A stretch of DNA of 64,000 nucleotides from Larix kaempferi (Eukaryota > Streptophyta > Pinopsida > Pinales > Pinaceae), in the NCBI GenBank assembly GCA_027924585.1, contig BSBM01000904.1:18621501-18685500 (forward strand). Reading direction: 5' to 3'. The notes below the pieces were generated by a model, which worked only from the letters and a program-made list of their open reading frames with translations, made no database searches and was not told where the DNA came from. Made by a program: the position numbers and the translations under genes. Numbering within the stretch: position 1 is the first letter of the stretch; each line of letters opens with the position of its first letter. Positions 45,273-56,620 of this stretch are shown piece after piece.

Positions 45273-46110
45273 TTCGGAAAGTCGTCCCGAAATTTCGGAA
45301 AGGTTCCGCGAACCTTCCCGCAATTGCGGAAGAGTTCGGCGAACCTTCCCGCAATTGCGGAAGAATTCAGCGAACCACTCTGAAACAGCGGAGAAAAAAA
45401 AATTTTAAGTGAAAAATTTTCTAAGTGTCGGCGTCAAAAGGAAATTTTCGGAAGGAATTCTCTTCCGAAATTTCGGAAGGATCCCGCGAATCGTTCTGCA
45501 ACGCGGAAGAGTTCGGCGAGTCGTTCCGAAATTGCGGAAGACTTCGGCGAATCGTTCCGCAACTGCAGAAGACTTCGCCGAATCGTTCCGCAACTGCGTA
45601 AGACTTCGGTGAATCGTTCCGAAAATTGCGGAAGCATTCCGCAAGTTGTTCCGAAAAAGGCATTCCGAAAACCGCCCCGAAACCCGGAAGCATTCCGCGA
45701 ACGGCTCCGAAATTGCGGAAGCCTTCGCCGAATGGCTCCGCAATTGCGGGAGCATTCGCCGAATGGCTCCGCAACTGCGGAAGCCTTCGCCGAATGGCTC
45801 CACAATTGCGGGAGCGTTCGGCAAATCGCCCCGCCATTGCGGAAGCGTTCGGCGAATTGCTCCTCAATTGCGGAAGCGTTCGGCGAACTGCTCCGCAGTT
45901 GCGGAAGCCGTCGCCGAACCGCCCCACAACGGAGGCGAGCCGAAAATCACCCGAACGATGGGAGCATTTCGCCAGTCGCCCCGCCATTGCAGAAGGCTTC
46001 AGCCAACCGCCCCGCAGTTGCGGGAGCAATCAGTGAACCGCCCGTCGCGGCCGGATTTTGCGAACTTCCCGTTGCGGCAGGATTCAGCGAACCGCCCCGC
46101 GACGGCGGCA
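45273..46110 (+). repeat. 31-bp CpG-rich palindromic tandem repeat in the gypsy leader
   Basis: About 25 imperfect units with period 31 bp; for instance unit starts at 45711, 45742 and 45773 (AATTGCGG / AACTGCGG). The consensus reads roughly TTGCGGAAG.(A/C)TTCGGCGAA..(G/C)(T/C)TCCGCAA, so adjacent units join as the perfect palindrome TTCCGCAATTGCGGAA. A 45-bp non-repeat spacer lies at about 45395-45440. Because 31 is not a multiple of 3, the same Ala/Arg/Ser-rich peptide pattern appears in every frame on both strands (45405-46211). These are shadows of the repeat and not genes. Confidence 0.9.
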
Positions 46111-46121
46111 TAATTTGTATA

Positions 46122-46143
46122 TCAAGGGGGCAAGCCCCCTTGA
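46122..46143 (+). other. Strong hairpin after the leader repeat
   Basis: TCAAGGGGGC and its exact complement, separated by AA, followed by CCCCCTTTTTG. It lies about 180 bases before the gag start. Confidence 0.7.
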
Positions 46144-46324
46144 CCCCCTTTTTGTTTTTCTCCTCGTATGTCGTCTATGATTGTCAACGTAATGTTTTCC
46201 CACGTGCATGAAGTAATTTGTGAATTATGAGAATGTAATGCAGCTAACAATTGTGTTGATGAACACATTTCAGAAAGTCGCAGTTACAGCAGGGTAACAC
46301 TCTAGATAATACAGTTGGAAAGTT

Positions 46325-48385
46325 TTGGATCTTGGTTGGGCCAAGAAAATGAACATCATGAATGATGCACAGGATCCCTATGAGCCTGAGACAGATGCCA
46401 TGGGGGAGAACATACATGTTGAAAATGCTGAAACAGAATCTAATGGGAGAAGAAATCAAGAGACCCCTCCAGGTATTGCGGCCACCATGAGAAGCCTAAG
46501 GGAGGAATTGCAAAGTTGCAGAGAAGATAATGAAAGGATGATTAAAGCTCAAGAAGAACAAAACCAGCTGAATGCAGCCATGCTGCAGAGTTTAACAGAC
46601 ATCCAAAGGCAAATAAACTCTGGGCATCAGATATCAAATCCAGAAAAGGGTGAGAGTGGCTCTAGAAGGAATTCCCGTAAGAGGGCCAGTAGCCCAAGAA
46701 GAGTTTCTACAGACAGGACATATACTCCAGAAATCTCTTCTAATGAATCATCTGACTCTGAAGAATCCATTGAGGGTTCAAGCTATTCATCTCACATGAG
46801 TAAGAGGAAGAAACACTACAAGAACAATTCACATGGGGAATTTAAGAAGGAAAAACCTCCTACATTTGACAGAGAGGTAAAATCTGGTCAAGAAGCTGAA
46901 GCTTGGCTTCTTGGGATGAGAAAATATTTCCAAGTCCAAGACTACTTGGGAAATATGAAGGCAAGGGTAGCCATCTTCAACTTGAATGGAAGAGCATCTA
47001 TATGGTGGGAACACACCAGGCAAGTGAAGAGGATCAATGAAAGGAAAATTGTGTGGAAGCAGTTCAAGAAATACTTCAAGCAGAAGTACCTCTCTGATAG
47101 GTACTATGATGATAAGATCAAAGAGTTCCATGAGCTGAGATTGGGACAATTGACCATGGAAGAATATGCAAACAAGTTCTTGGAGCTGCTGAGGTATGTC
47201 AGGTATATTCGAGATGATAAGGTGAAAATTCAGCGTTTCCTAAGTGGACTGCCCCAGTCATATAAAGATAGAATTGAGTTTGATGAACCTCGAACTCTAG
47301 AGGAGGCCATAAGAAAGGCCAAGTATTACTTTGATCAAAACAGAATCAAACCAGAATTCCATAAGGCATGGAAGGATAAGAAAAATGAGAAGTTTGATCA
47401 AAGGAAGAAGGGGTTCAGGCCTCCTCAATTCCAGAATCAGCAAAGGCAGCCATCACAGGTCGTGACTAAGCCAACCAGGATGATGGGAGACAAGCCAAGA
47501 GATCCAAAGGAGCCAAGAGAACCACTTCAATGTTGGGGTTGTGGAGGAGACCACATGCTTAGGAACTGTCCACATCGGAATGGGAATGCAAATCAAGTTC
47601 ACAACATCCAAGGAGCTGGAACTATGGGTCAAGTGGCGAGAGAAATCCCTAGAATCTATGCAGCAGTAGAAGACCGCCAGGCAGATCATCAATCAACTGT
47701 GGTTGAAGTTGAAGGTAAGATTGCTAAGCAATCTGTTTCTATTTTGATTGATCCTGGATCTACTCACAGTTATATCACTCCTAGAATTGTTGAGATTTGT
47801 GCTTTCAAGAAATTAAAGCATAGTAAATCATGGTTAGTTCAACTAGCCACTGGAACCAAGAGAAAAGTTAGTGAAATAGTAGAGAAATGTCCATTAGAGA
47901 TGGATGGGCTATTCACTTATGCAGATCTGAATATTTTGCCACTTGGTTCCTATGATATTCTCATTGGAATGGATTGGTTAGAAGCACACAAGGTTAAACT
48001 TGACTGCTACAATAAGACATTTGAATGCATGGACGAAGAAGGAAACCGGAGGGTTGTAAAAGGCATTCCAAAGGCGACTTCTGTTAGACAGGTTTCAGCC
48101 ATGCAACTGAAGAAGTTCTGTAGGAAGGGATGTCAACTGTATGCAGCCCACATTTTAGAGGCAGCAGAGAATGAAACTCTTAATTTGGAGGACTATCATG
48201 TATTGCAAGAATTCAGGGATGTTTTTCCTGATGAGATTCCAGGACTTCCTCCAAAGAGAGACATTGACTTTACAATTGAGCTTGTGCCAGGAGCGACACC
48301 AGTGTCTAAGACACCCTATAGGATGAGTACACCAGAATTGCTAGAATTGAAGATGCAACTGCAAGAGTTGCTGGAAAAGAAATAA
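46325..48385 (+). CDS. Gypsy gag-protease polyprotein (686 residues)
   Basis: Structural and processing part of the retrotransposon. ATG 46325 is the first in frame; a second in-frame ATG (46349) may be the true start. Residues 60-100 are coiled-coil-like. Residues ~185-345 form a Retrotrans_gag domain ([32 protein letters not shown]). A CCHC knuckle [13 protein letters not shown] lies at ~403. A retropepsin follows with [11 protein letters not shown] at ~475 (D-P-G instead of D-S-G) and [10 protein letters not shown]. The frame then enters the start of RT ([19 protein letters not shown]) and stops at TAA 48383. Relatives normally read on through [11 protein letters not shown], so this is a broken polyprotein. 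Confidence 0.9.
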   Translation: MDLGWAKKMNIMNDAQDPYEPETDAMGENIHVENAETESNGRRNQETPPGIAATMRSLREELQSCREDNERMIKAQEEQNQLNAAMLQSLTDIQRQINSGHQISNPEKGESGSRRNSRKRASSPRRVSTDRTYTPEISSNESSDSEESIEGSSYSSHMSKRKKHYKNNSHGEFKKEKPPTFDREVKSGQEAEAWLLGMRKYFQVQDYLGNMKARVAIFNLNGRASIWWEHTRQVKRINERKIVWKQFKKYFKQKYLSDRYYDDKIKEFHELRLGQLTMEEYANKFLELLRYVRYIRDDKVKIQRFLSGLPQSYKDRIEFDEPRTLEEAIRKAKYYFDQNRIKPEFHKAWKDKKNEKFDQRKKGFRPPQFQNQQRQPSQVVTKPTRMMGDKPRDPKEPREPLQCWGCGGDHMLRNCPHRNGNANQVHNIQGAGTMGQVAREIPRIYAAVEDRQADHQSTVVEVEGKIAKQSVSILIDPGSTHSYITPRIVEICAFKKLKHSKSWLVQLATGTKRKVSEIVEKCPLEMDGLFTYADLNILPLGSYDILIGMDWLEAHKVKLDCYNKTFECMDEEGNRRVVKGIPKATSVRQVSAMQLKKFCRKGCQLYAAHILEAAENETLNLEDYHVLQEFRDVFPDEIPGLPPKRDIDFTIELVPGATPVSKTPYRMSTPELLELKMQLQELLEKK

Positions 48386-48395
48386 ATTAGGCCAA

Positions 48396-51029
48396 GTGTG
48401 TCCCCGTGGGGAGCACCCGTCACTATTTGTGAAAAAGAAAGATGAAACACTCAGGTTATGTATTGACTACAGGCAGTTGAACAAAGTCACTGTGAAGAAC
48501 AAATACCCATTGCCCCGAATTGATGACCTTTTTGACCAAATGAGAGGAGCAAAGGTATTTTCAAAGATTGACTTGAGGTATGGTTACCATCAGGTAAGAA
48601 TCAAAGAAGAAGATATTCATAAGACCGCCTTTAGAACAAGGTATGGACACTATGAGTTTGTAGTGGTACCATTCGGTCTTACAAATGCACCAGCGACATT
48701 CATGTGTCTCATGAATAATGTTTTTAGAAAATATTTGGACAAGTTTGTTCTTGTATTCCTAGACGACATTCTCATCTATTCTAAGAATGAAGAAGAACAT
48801 GAAGAACATTTGAGAATGACAATGCCATTACTAAGGGAGCATAAGCTGTATGCAAAGTTGAGTAAATGTGACTTTTATAAAGATAGAATTCATTATTTGG
48901 GTCACATCATCTCCGACGAAGGAATATCTGTAGACCCTGAGAAGATTGAAGCCATTATGAATTGGCCAACTCCAAGGAATGTGACTGATGTGAGATCTTT
49001 TATGGGCCTTGCTGGTTACTACAGGAGGTTTATCGAGGGATTCTCCAAGGTTGCAAACCCGATCACTTCTTTGCAAAAGAAGGGAATAAAGTTTGAATGG
49101 TCACCAAGATGTGAGGAAAGTTTTCAACGGTTGAAGAATCTTCTTACAAGTGCACCAATTTTGAAAATTGCAGACCCAGAAAAAGACTTTGTGGTGTGTA
49201 CCGATGCATGCAATCAAGGACTTGGAGGAGTTCTTATGCAAGACAACCATGTGATATGCTATGAGTCAAGAAATTTGAAGGAGCATGAGAAGAACTACGC
49301 TACTCATGATATAGAGCTTGAAGCCATAGTACATGCTTTGAAGATGTGGAGGCATTACTTAATGGGAAGAAAATTTGAGTTAAGGACAGACCATTGTGGA
49401 CTGAAATACTTGTTTGATCAGCCAATGTTAAATGCTAGGCAAGTTAGATGGTTGGAATTTTTGTGTGAATTTGATTTTGAAATCAAACACATAAAAGGGA
49501 AAGAAAACAAGGTGGCTGATGCACTCAGCAGGAAGGTACATGAAATGTATGTGGCAGCGCTTAGTACTTGCCAACCAGATTTGAAGCAGCAGATTGTTAA
49601 CCATATGGTTGAGGATGAAGTGTATGAGCAGATAAAGGACAAATTGCAGCAGCAAGACCTTGGCAAGAAGAATGAAGGCTATCACTTGGAAGAAGGCGGA
49701 CTCCTTACTTATAAGAATAGAGTCTATATTCCAAATGCGGCAAATTTAAGGAGAATGGTTATTGATGAGATCCATAAAGCTCCATACTCTGGTCACCCAG
49801 GATATCAGAAAACAATTGCTACAGCAAGAAAATATTATTTCTGGCCAGGCATGAAGAAGGATGTTGCTGAATACATTTCTAAGTGCATGGAATGTCAGCA
49901 GGTGAAGGTTGAACACCAACACCCAGTAGGTTTATTGCACCCAGTGCCAATTCCAGAATGGAAATGGGAAATAATTTCCATGGATTTTATTATAGGATTG
50001 CCAATGACTAAGAGACAACATGATTCTATCATGGTTGTGGTGGACAAGTTAACCAAGGCAGCACATTTCATACCGGTTAAGTCCACACATAAAACCGATG
50101 CCATTGCAGATATTTTCATGAAGGAAATTTTCAGATTACATGGGTTTCCTAAGGCAATAATTTCTGACAGGGATACCAAGTTCACTTCCAATTTTTGGAA
50201 AGGTCTCTTTGTAGATTTGGGTACACAGTTGAACCTTAGCACCGCATACCATCCTCAAACAGACGGGCAAACAGAAAGAGTAAATCAGGTGCTTGAAGAC
50301 ATGCTCCGCATGTACGTAATGGACAAGCCATCCAAGTGGGAAGATTATCTGCACCTGGTAAAGTTTGCATATAACAATGGGCAACAAGAATCATTGGGAA
50401 TGAGTCCATATGAGGCTTTGTACGGAAGAAAGTGTAGGACACCAGTGACTTGGGACAATCCAGTGAACAGAATTGTACTTGGGACAGAATTGCTTAAGGA
50501 AATGGAACAAGAGGTTGCAAAGATCCGACAAAATTTAAAAGCAGCCCAGGATAGACACAAAAGCTATGCAGATAAACACAGAATGCATAGGGAATTCAAT
50601 GTTGGGGATCATGTGTATCTTAGAGTAAGATCAAGGAAGAGCTCCTTGAAGCTTGGGAGCTATGCCAAGCTATCACCTAGATATTATGGGCCATTTGAAG
50701 TGCTTGAAAGAATAGGGCCAGTTGCATATAGACTTGCCTTGCCTGCTAGCACTAAAGCTCATAATGTTTTTCATGTCTCTTTGCTTAAGAAATATGTACA
50801 TGATCCTAACCATGTGATTAATTGGGATGTGATCCAGGTGGAACCCGAGGGAGAATTCCAAACCGATCCATTGTGCATCCTAGACAAGAAAGTAACATTG
50901 CTCCGAAACCGAGCCATCGGACAGGTAAAGGTGCAATGGAAGCACTACGGTCCCGATGAGGCTACATGGGAGCTAGAGGATGCCATGAGGGTGGCATATC
51001 CATTTTTGTTCAATTTTGATGAGCACTGA
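48396..51029 (+). CDS. Gypsy reverse transcriptase-RNase H-integrase (877 codons, frame-shifted from gag)
   Basis: Open from GTG 48396 in a different frame from gag. No ATG initiates it, so it is the continuation of the polyprotein after a one-base shift near 48418-48424. [33 protein letters not shown], and FLDD catalytic pair at residues ~122-125. RNase H: first Asp ~270 (CTDACNQG), Glu in the IELEAI segment, DALSR end. Integrase: zinc binding H460 (HKAPYSGH) with CMECQ; core D530, D591, E627, spaced as DD35E. C-terminal ~50 residues ([19 protein letters not shown]) resemble the chromodomain tail of Tekay/Del chromoviruses. All catalytic residues I checked are present. Confidence 0.93.
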   Translation: MCPRGEHPSLFVKKKDETLRLCIDYRQLNKVTVKNKYPLPRIDDLFDQMRGAKVFSKIDLRYGYHQVRIKEEDIHKTAFRTRYGHYEFVVVPFGLTNAPATFMCLMNNVFRKYLDKFVLVFLDDILIYSKNEEEHEEHLRMTMPLLREHKLYAKLSKCDFYKDRIHYLGHIISDEGISVDPEKIEAIMNWPTPRNVTDVRSFMGLAGYYRRFIEGFSKVANPITSLQKKGIKFEWSPRCEESFQRLKNLLTSAPILKIADPEKDFVVCTDACNQGLGGVLMQDNHVICYESRNLKEHEKNYATHDIELEAIVHALKMWRHYLMGRKFELRTDHCGLKYLFDQPMLNARQVRWLEFLCEFDFEIKHIKGKENKVADALSRKVHEMYVAALSTCQPDLKQQIVNHMVEDEVYEQIKDKLQQQDLGKKNEGYHLEEGGLLTYKNRVYIPNAANLRRMVIDEIHKAPYSGHPGYQKTIATARKYYFWPGMKKDVAEYISKCMECQQVKVEHQHPVGLLHPVPIPEWKWEIISMDFIIGLPMTKRQHDSIMVVVDKLTKAAHFIPVKSTHKTDAIADIFMKEIFRLHGFPKAIISDRDTKFTSNFWKGLFVDLGTQLNLSTAYHPQTDGQTERVNQVLEDMLRMYVMDKPSKWEDYLHLVKFAYNNGQQESLGMSPYEALYGRKCRTPVTWDNPVNRIVLGTELLKEMEQEVAKIRQNLKAAQDRHKSYADKHRMHREFNVGDHVYLRVRSRKSSLKLGSYAKLSPRYYGPFEVLERIGPVAYRLALPASTKAHNVFHVSLLKKYVHDPNHVINWDVIQVEPEGEFQTDPLCILDKKVTLLRNRAIGQVKVQWKHYGPDEATWELEDAMRVAYPFLFNFDEH

Positions 51030-51057
51030 ATACAGTGCTAATGTAAGGGGAGGGGTA

Positions 51058-52782
51058 TGTCACGTCCCCATCTTGACCCCCCTTTGTAAATGATGTAAAT
51101 ACTGATATTTAATCATGGTGAGGAGCTCAAGGCCAAGGCCCCACCATTGATTTAGCGTTTATGTATCGGCAATTAAACTAGATGCTTATGACTCTTGTGC
51201 TAGATGGGCACAATGTAAATGAGACATCATGTAAATATGAATTTTAATGAAAAAAATACCCACAACTAGCTATGCAATGCAACAAAGAGATGGGGCATGA
51301 TTCTACAAGGAATAGGGAGGGAAATTATTCAAACCCTTGAGCCAATGGTATTAATCCATGTGTCAATGGGGAAACCCATAAACCACCAACTACCCATTTT
51401 GTCTCATGCACCCAATCATTTAATTCTTCCAAGAAATTGGTTAAGGCAGTTAATGCCTTGGAAATGAAGAAGTATGGCATCCAATTTCGTGCATGGGCAA
51501 GCCATCAACCTGGAAATTCATGTTTTTGCTTGTTGAGCAAGAAAACACCCACGAAATGGTGCCCAAAGCCATCCTGAACAGGCAGTCTTCACTCATTCAC
51601 GCAGTTGGAGCTAGCTGGGTCTTTCCCTACACGTTTTTCATCCAAATCCTGCATTTTTCCATGTCTGGGAGTTCGTTTTTGCATATACAGTAGCTTGGGA
51701 GAGAAGAGCCACGTTTTGGGGACTGTATGGAGGTCGTTTTTGCCCCCGAATGTCCAGGGACGTTTTTCTAAAAACGGATTGACTTCCCAGGGTTGTTCCC
51801 CATCTTCCCATTTCGTTTTTGGGTGTTCCCACGTTTTTCTGAGTGAGTTGAAACCCCGTCTCATGCATCCCACTGTGGAAAACGTTTTCCTCATGCCCAG
51901 CAAGTGTGGTTCTACTGCTATGTGCATCCTCGTTTTTGGTTTGAGCCTGTGAGCTGAAGTGTTGGAGTGGTAGTGGACAGAAGTGGCTTGGTAAACCTAG
52001 TGGGGGAGACAACCTCTCAAGAAGATCAAGAGGGCTTTGGTTACTCTTCTATGCATACCCTGAGAGCACTAGATAGGGAAGGTATGGCTTGAGGGACTGT
52101 ACAGCAGTGAAAAGAATACTTCCTTGTGCTGGGTGTGTAGGTATTGTGGGTGCCAAGCTAGATAGATCTTGCAAGGTTATCCCTGGCTCTGTGCTGGAGC
52201 TCACTAGCTTAGCAACTCTTCATTTCCATCTCCTAGCAACTTGATAAACCCAATTGCAGATTGGCTTGGCTCATCTTGGTGTAGGCTTAGCTATGTGTGA
52301 GTTTGTTGTTCCCTGGTTCCTTGTAGAGATCATGCCCAGCTCGGGGGTGGTAGTGGTGCTGAGAGATTGAGGAGCACACTGGCCTACGGTTGGGTGGAAC
52401 GTTGCAGTTGCATAGCCAGTTGCGTGGGACTACTTTCGCATAAGATAAGTATTCTCTTGTGCTAAATTGCAATTACCATTTGATGAATATTATGAATGTA
52501 TGTGGATGGGTTAAATGAATTTACTTCCGCTGTGTTTTTACGAGTTTATGCAATTTCATATGATCTTTTATAAATCTGCAAAGGTCTTTAATTGGCCGTC
52601 ACAGAATCTTGAATGTATGATAGATATCAACAGCATTTACTTAACTTCCATTGTGTTTCCATTGCATGAACATATACTTGTCTTTGTATCAAAAACTTTA
52701 ATGAATGGATATGGGGGCTAGATGCCCGGTTTAACCTCACGATCCTCTCCATCTAGCTGGAATGATGGGAGGGGACGTGATA
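51058..52782 (+). repeat. 3' LTR of intact-like gypsy element
   Basis: 1725 bp, starts TGTCACGTCCCC after the polypurine tract GGGGAGGGG. Ends GGGGACGTGATA, one base off the usual CA. Confidence 0.95.
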
Positions 52783-53149
52783 GCAGTGAGTTAGCTTAGC
52801 ACGAAATCAGTCCAATAAATGATGTCATAAACGCTATACTTCCACTTTAATACAACCATTTAATCAAAAGTGGCAATTTTTTGGTTTTTTTATTTTATGA
52901 AAATCACATCCAACCAGGACTTATTCCTCAAATCAAACCTAAAAAACAATTAAAAATAGATATTATAATATTACAAATCTAATTTTTTTTTATTTTAAAT
53001 TCAATTTAATAATTAAAACTTGTAAAACATTTGATAACTATATAAAAATTTGCATCATGGTAACAAAGTGAAATTTGGTTTGATTGCGAAGCGAAAGCTA
53101 TATTTCCTGCAAGGACTTTTGCAGGGACTGATAAAGGTCGAATATGTAA

Positions 53150-54466
53150 TTATACATTAAAATTAAAAGATAAAGCAGAATAAGAAATTATACATTAAAA
53201 CATAGCAAGTGGTTTAGCCAATGATTGTTTGTATTATGTGATTTTATGCAATTTTATTTGCTTATAATAGTTTGTCATCAGTTATTGGGATGTGATTATG
53301 GTTTAATACATTAAAAAGTTATGCGCTACATTTTGTAATCATATTTAGGTATTGAATGGTTGTATTCATATTTAGATATATAATTCAGTATTAGTTATAT
53401 TTCCATTAACATTGAGTGACTTCGACAAAACATTAAAGCAAAGAGTATTGATCCATTCCAAGGGTAACGAAAATTCTTTAAAGTGCACACTTATGTATAT
53501 TATGGATATGTAAATAGATCAAATAACATGTTTATGAAAATTCTTAAGTGCACATTTGTTATGTATATTATGGCGATATATTATAGGGATATGTAAATAG
53601 ATCAACTAATATGTTTATGAAAATTCTTTAAAGTGCACACTTGCTATGTATATTATGGTGATATATCATAGGGATATATAAATAGATCAACCAACATGTT
53701 TATAGATATAGTGACAATTTATTTTATTGGGCATAGCTTATGCATAGCCAAGAACTTGTTTTTGTTGAACTTGTTATCTTAACTTAATACAACAAATTAG
53801 TTGATCTTTTTTATAGAACAAAATATGTGTCCGTTATTCTTGTTTGTGTGATAACCTTTAATAAACAAGGAAAAATCACAGATGATCAAAGATGTTTGTT
53901 CACTATCAAATTGCTAATATAGAACTCTCCATTGAGTTAGATACATAGAAGTAGATATAGAGATCTCACTCAAGTGCCCTTTACTTATGCAATCGATTGT
54001 ATATTGCGAACTATATTTGTGAATAACTCTACTTGGATCCAAACACAACCCCGAAGTTGGTGTGTTATTATCAAAATTACCTTATTTTCCAATGAACGTC
54101 TCTACATGTCAATGGATGCAATCTCAATACAATCAAACTAAAACAACAAGTTAGTGCATTTAGTGCACTATGGTGAATCCTAGACAACAATATAGTGCAT
54201 TTAGCATGATATAGTTAAATGTATCCATAAAACAAGGGCATGTGGAGCTTCTTTCTCGAGCACCCAACCCAAGCTCAACACTATTTGCTCATAATCTTTT
54301 TATTAGACCTAAAATATGATGGGCTCGACACTATTTTTCACTTGTGTAGAGAACCATTAAAACATATCAAGAATTATGCTACTAAACTGAACTTGTGGTT
54401 GGTTGGAAGTGGAGAGTCAATGCTCCAAAATAGAAATGAATGATATTGGACTAGGAGTTAAACAAT
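53150..54466. repeat. ~1.2-kb dispersed repeat, copy 2
   Basis: Same landmarks and orientation as 38041-39301. Here the local expansion differs: a ~90-bp unit (GTGCACACTTG.TATGTATATTATGG..GGGATATGTAAATAGATCAA) is present about three times at 53450-53710. Homology stops exactly at 54466, where the LTR of the minus-strand gypsy element begins. Confidence 0.75.
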
Positions 54467-54954
54467 TGGAGTTATGTAACAAAAGATCAAGCTACGAGTC
54501 GAAGAAATAAATCTATAATAACTAAAAATTAGGTTGGAACTAATACTGCAAAATAAAACTATCTCACTTATGTAATATACTTAAACCTATAAATTCATAG
54601 CAGAGATAGAAAAACAAAAGAGAGAATATATAAAACCTGAAAAAGATCCCTTGTATGAAATATATTCAAAATAAAAAGCTAGGTTCACTTGTCTCTTCAA
54701 GGGGTCAACCTCCAAGCGCAAAGCTCCAAATACAATGCCAAACCTTGACTCCATATTACATGATTTACTACTCTATATATAGTACTTCAATAATCAAAGC
54801 CCTAACTACTTGTGGTCCTGTTATTAATGTGGTTCATCCACCTAGGGCCCTGTATTTCATAAGGAGGCCCATTTTACACTACCCACTAACTATGTAATGG
54901 TCCTTGTGGCCTTCTACATTGATAAAGTAATGGGTTTAGGGTAGGACTCTAACA
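54467..54954 (-). repeat. 3' LTR of a minus-strand gypsy element
   Basis: On the minus strand it starts TGTTAGAGTCC at 54954, preceded by a polypurine tract ATGGGGAGGGCA, and ends ACTCCA at 54467 (488 bp). A TATA-like TACTATATATAG lies inside. The partner 5' LTR is not in the window. Confidence 0.75.
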
Positions 54955-56620
54955 TGCCCTCCCCATTCAAAAGTAGTATTGTCCTAAAGGTTGAAAATGG
55001 GGAAACTACTGCAAAATGGCTAATGGTTCCCAAGTAGCATCTTCTAGTGAGGTATCCTTCCACTGAATCAAAAATTCACAGATAGTGCATTGACATAGTT
55101 GATGCTCCTTGTTGTCCAAAACTACTTCAAGTTGGATCCAAATGAAGCCTTCTTTATCCAGTTCCGATAATGTAGTTTGAACTCAACAATTATGACCCAT
55201 GTCCTTCTTCAAACAAGGAAAATGAAATACTAGGTGGACCTTGGAGTGTGCTTGGAGCGCTAATTTGTAGACAACCTAACCATTGTGTTGAACTTGGTAT
55301 GACCTTATGATGGCCTTCAACTTTGAGAGAGGTATGCTTATAAGGTTGGAGGCAAAGGAATACATGGTCGCCTTCTACAAATGAACGCTCTAAGTGATGT
55401 TGGTCAGCCTATTGCTTCATGCAATTTTGGGCCATTGCCAAATTTTCCTTGAGTGTGCAAAGATTGACATCACGATTATGAAGTAGACCATTGACTGCAT
55501 GTATTTTGGAAGTACCTAGTAGATAAGAAACAACATAGGGTGGTTGTTGGCCATAGACCGATTCATACAGTGTCATTTTTACAGTCTCATGATAAGTGGT
55601 ATTATACCACCATTCTGCCAAAGGTAACAATTGTGCCCACTAGTGCTACTTTTCTGATGTGAAACATCACAAATAGTTTTCAAGACACTTGTTGACTGCC
55701 TATATCTTTCCATATATTTTGGGATGATAAGATATGATCATTTCCAACTAGATGTCCTATAGTATAAATAGTTCTTGCCAAAATTTGCTGGTGAATATGG
55801 GATCACAATCTGACACAATGGAGGTAGGCATGCCATGGAGTTTGAAAATCTAGTCTAGAAAAATTTAGGCAATCATTGCTGGGGTAAATGAGTGTTGGAA
55901 AGCACAAAGATGAGCATATTTGGACAATCAATGAATTATCATCATGATAACTAATTTGTTACCTTCTTTTAAAGGAACAACAATAAAATCCATGGAAATG
56001 TCGATCCAAATAATGGCTTGTATTGGCAATGGTTTCAATGCACAAAGAGTCTTCATTGTCCCACCCTTGTTCATTGGCAAGTGTCACATTCCACTATAAA
56101 ACTAAGGATATCCTTTTGCATGCCTTCCCAAAAGAACGAATGCCTAGCATGTGCATTAGTTTTCTGAAAGCTTGATTCACGTGTGAGAGGAGATGAATGC
56201 AACTATGTTAATATTATCTACTTTAAAGTAGAATTAAGTAACATAAAAAGGAGACCTTTACACCGCAAAGTATCTTACTACCAAGTGTAACCCTGGGAAG
56301 TTTGGGATCCTCTTGGAGTCGTTGGATGATATGAGATGTAGAAGCATTGGTTAACCACCCTTGTCATGCTTATTTTAACCATTCAGGTATCATAGTGTAT
56401 AAGGAAAATAGGGATCCCTCTTCCTCATGTTTCCTTGATAATGCATCTACCACAACGTTGTTTTTTCCCTTTTTGTAGATGATCTCATAATCATATCCAA
56501 GCATCTTGGTTACCCATTTATGTTGCTATGGGGTTGAAAACATTTCTTCCAATAAATACTTCAGAATGTGATGAGTCTTGATCTGGAAGAACCACCCTAT
56601 GAGATATAGTTTCCACGTGT
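54955..56620 (-). pseudogene. Gypsy RNase H end, integrase and chromo-like tail (decayed, truncated)
   Basis: Minus-strand reading, high to low coordinate. RNase H end: KYLLEEMFSTP, HKWVTKMLGYDYEIIYKKGK, VVVDALSRK (about 56570-56410). Integrase zinc region near 56150-56060 and core with [20 protein letters not shown] (about 55840-55780). Late core: WWYNTTYHETVKMTLYESVYG (about 55610-55550). Chromo-like end: ICEFLIQWKDTSLEDATWE (about 55070-55020). Many stops and frame slips. The 5' part (gag, protease, RT core) is missing; its place is taken by the satellite array from 56620. A different lineage from the other two gypsy elements by LTR and tail sequence. Confidence 0.8.

Larger units (their letters stand above)
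43409..52782 (+). mobile_element. Nearly intact Ty3/gypsy retrotransposon (chromovirus-like, Tekay/Del-type)
   Basis: A 9374-bp element flanked by an exact 5-bp duplication GCAGT (43404-43408 and 52783-52787). LTRs are 1725 bp each. Order: 5' LTR, primer-binding site, a 1.17-kb leader with a 31-bp tandem repeat, gag-protease, RT-RNase H-integrase-chromodomain-like tail, polypurine tract (about 51043-51055), 3' LTR. Comparing LTRs by eye I find about 23 substitutions and 2 single-base indels (about 1.3%), mostly transitions, so it is fairly young. The only coding lesion is a TAA plus a frameshift at the start of RT. The 3' LTR ends TA rather than CA. Confidence 0.95.

Noticed and set aside
45405-46211. 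Long overlapping ORFs on both strands (up to 202 codons, Ala/Arg/Ser-rich)
   Set aside because: They are produced by the 31-bp CpG-rich tandem repeat. The same peptide pattern appears in every frame, so no frame is selected.
50345-50560. Minus-strand ORFs inside the gypsy pol gene
   Set aside because: Shadows of the clearly coding plus strand.
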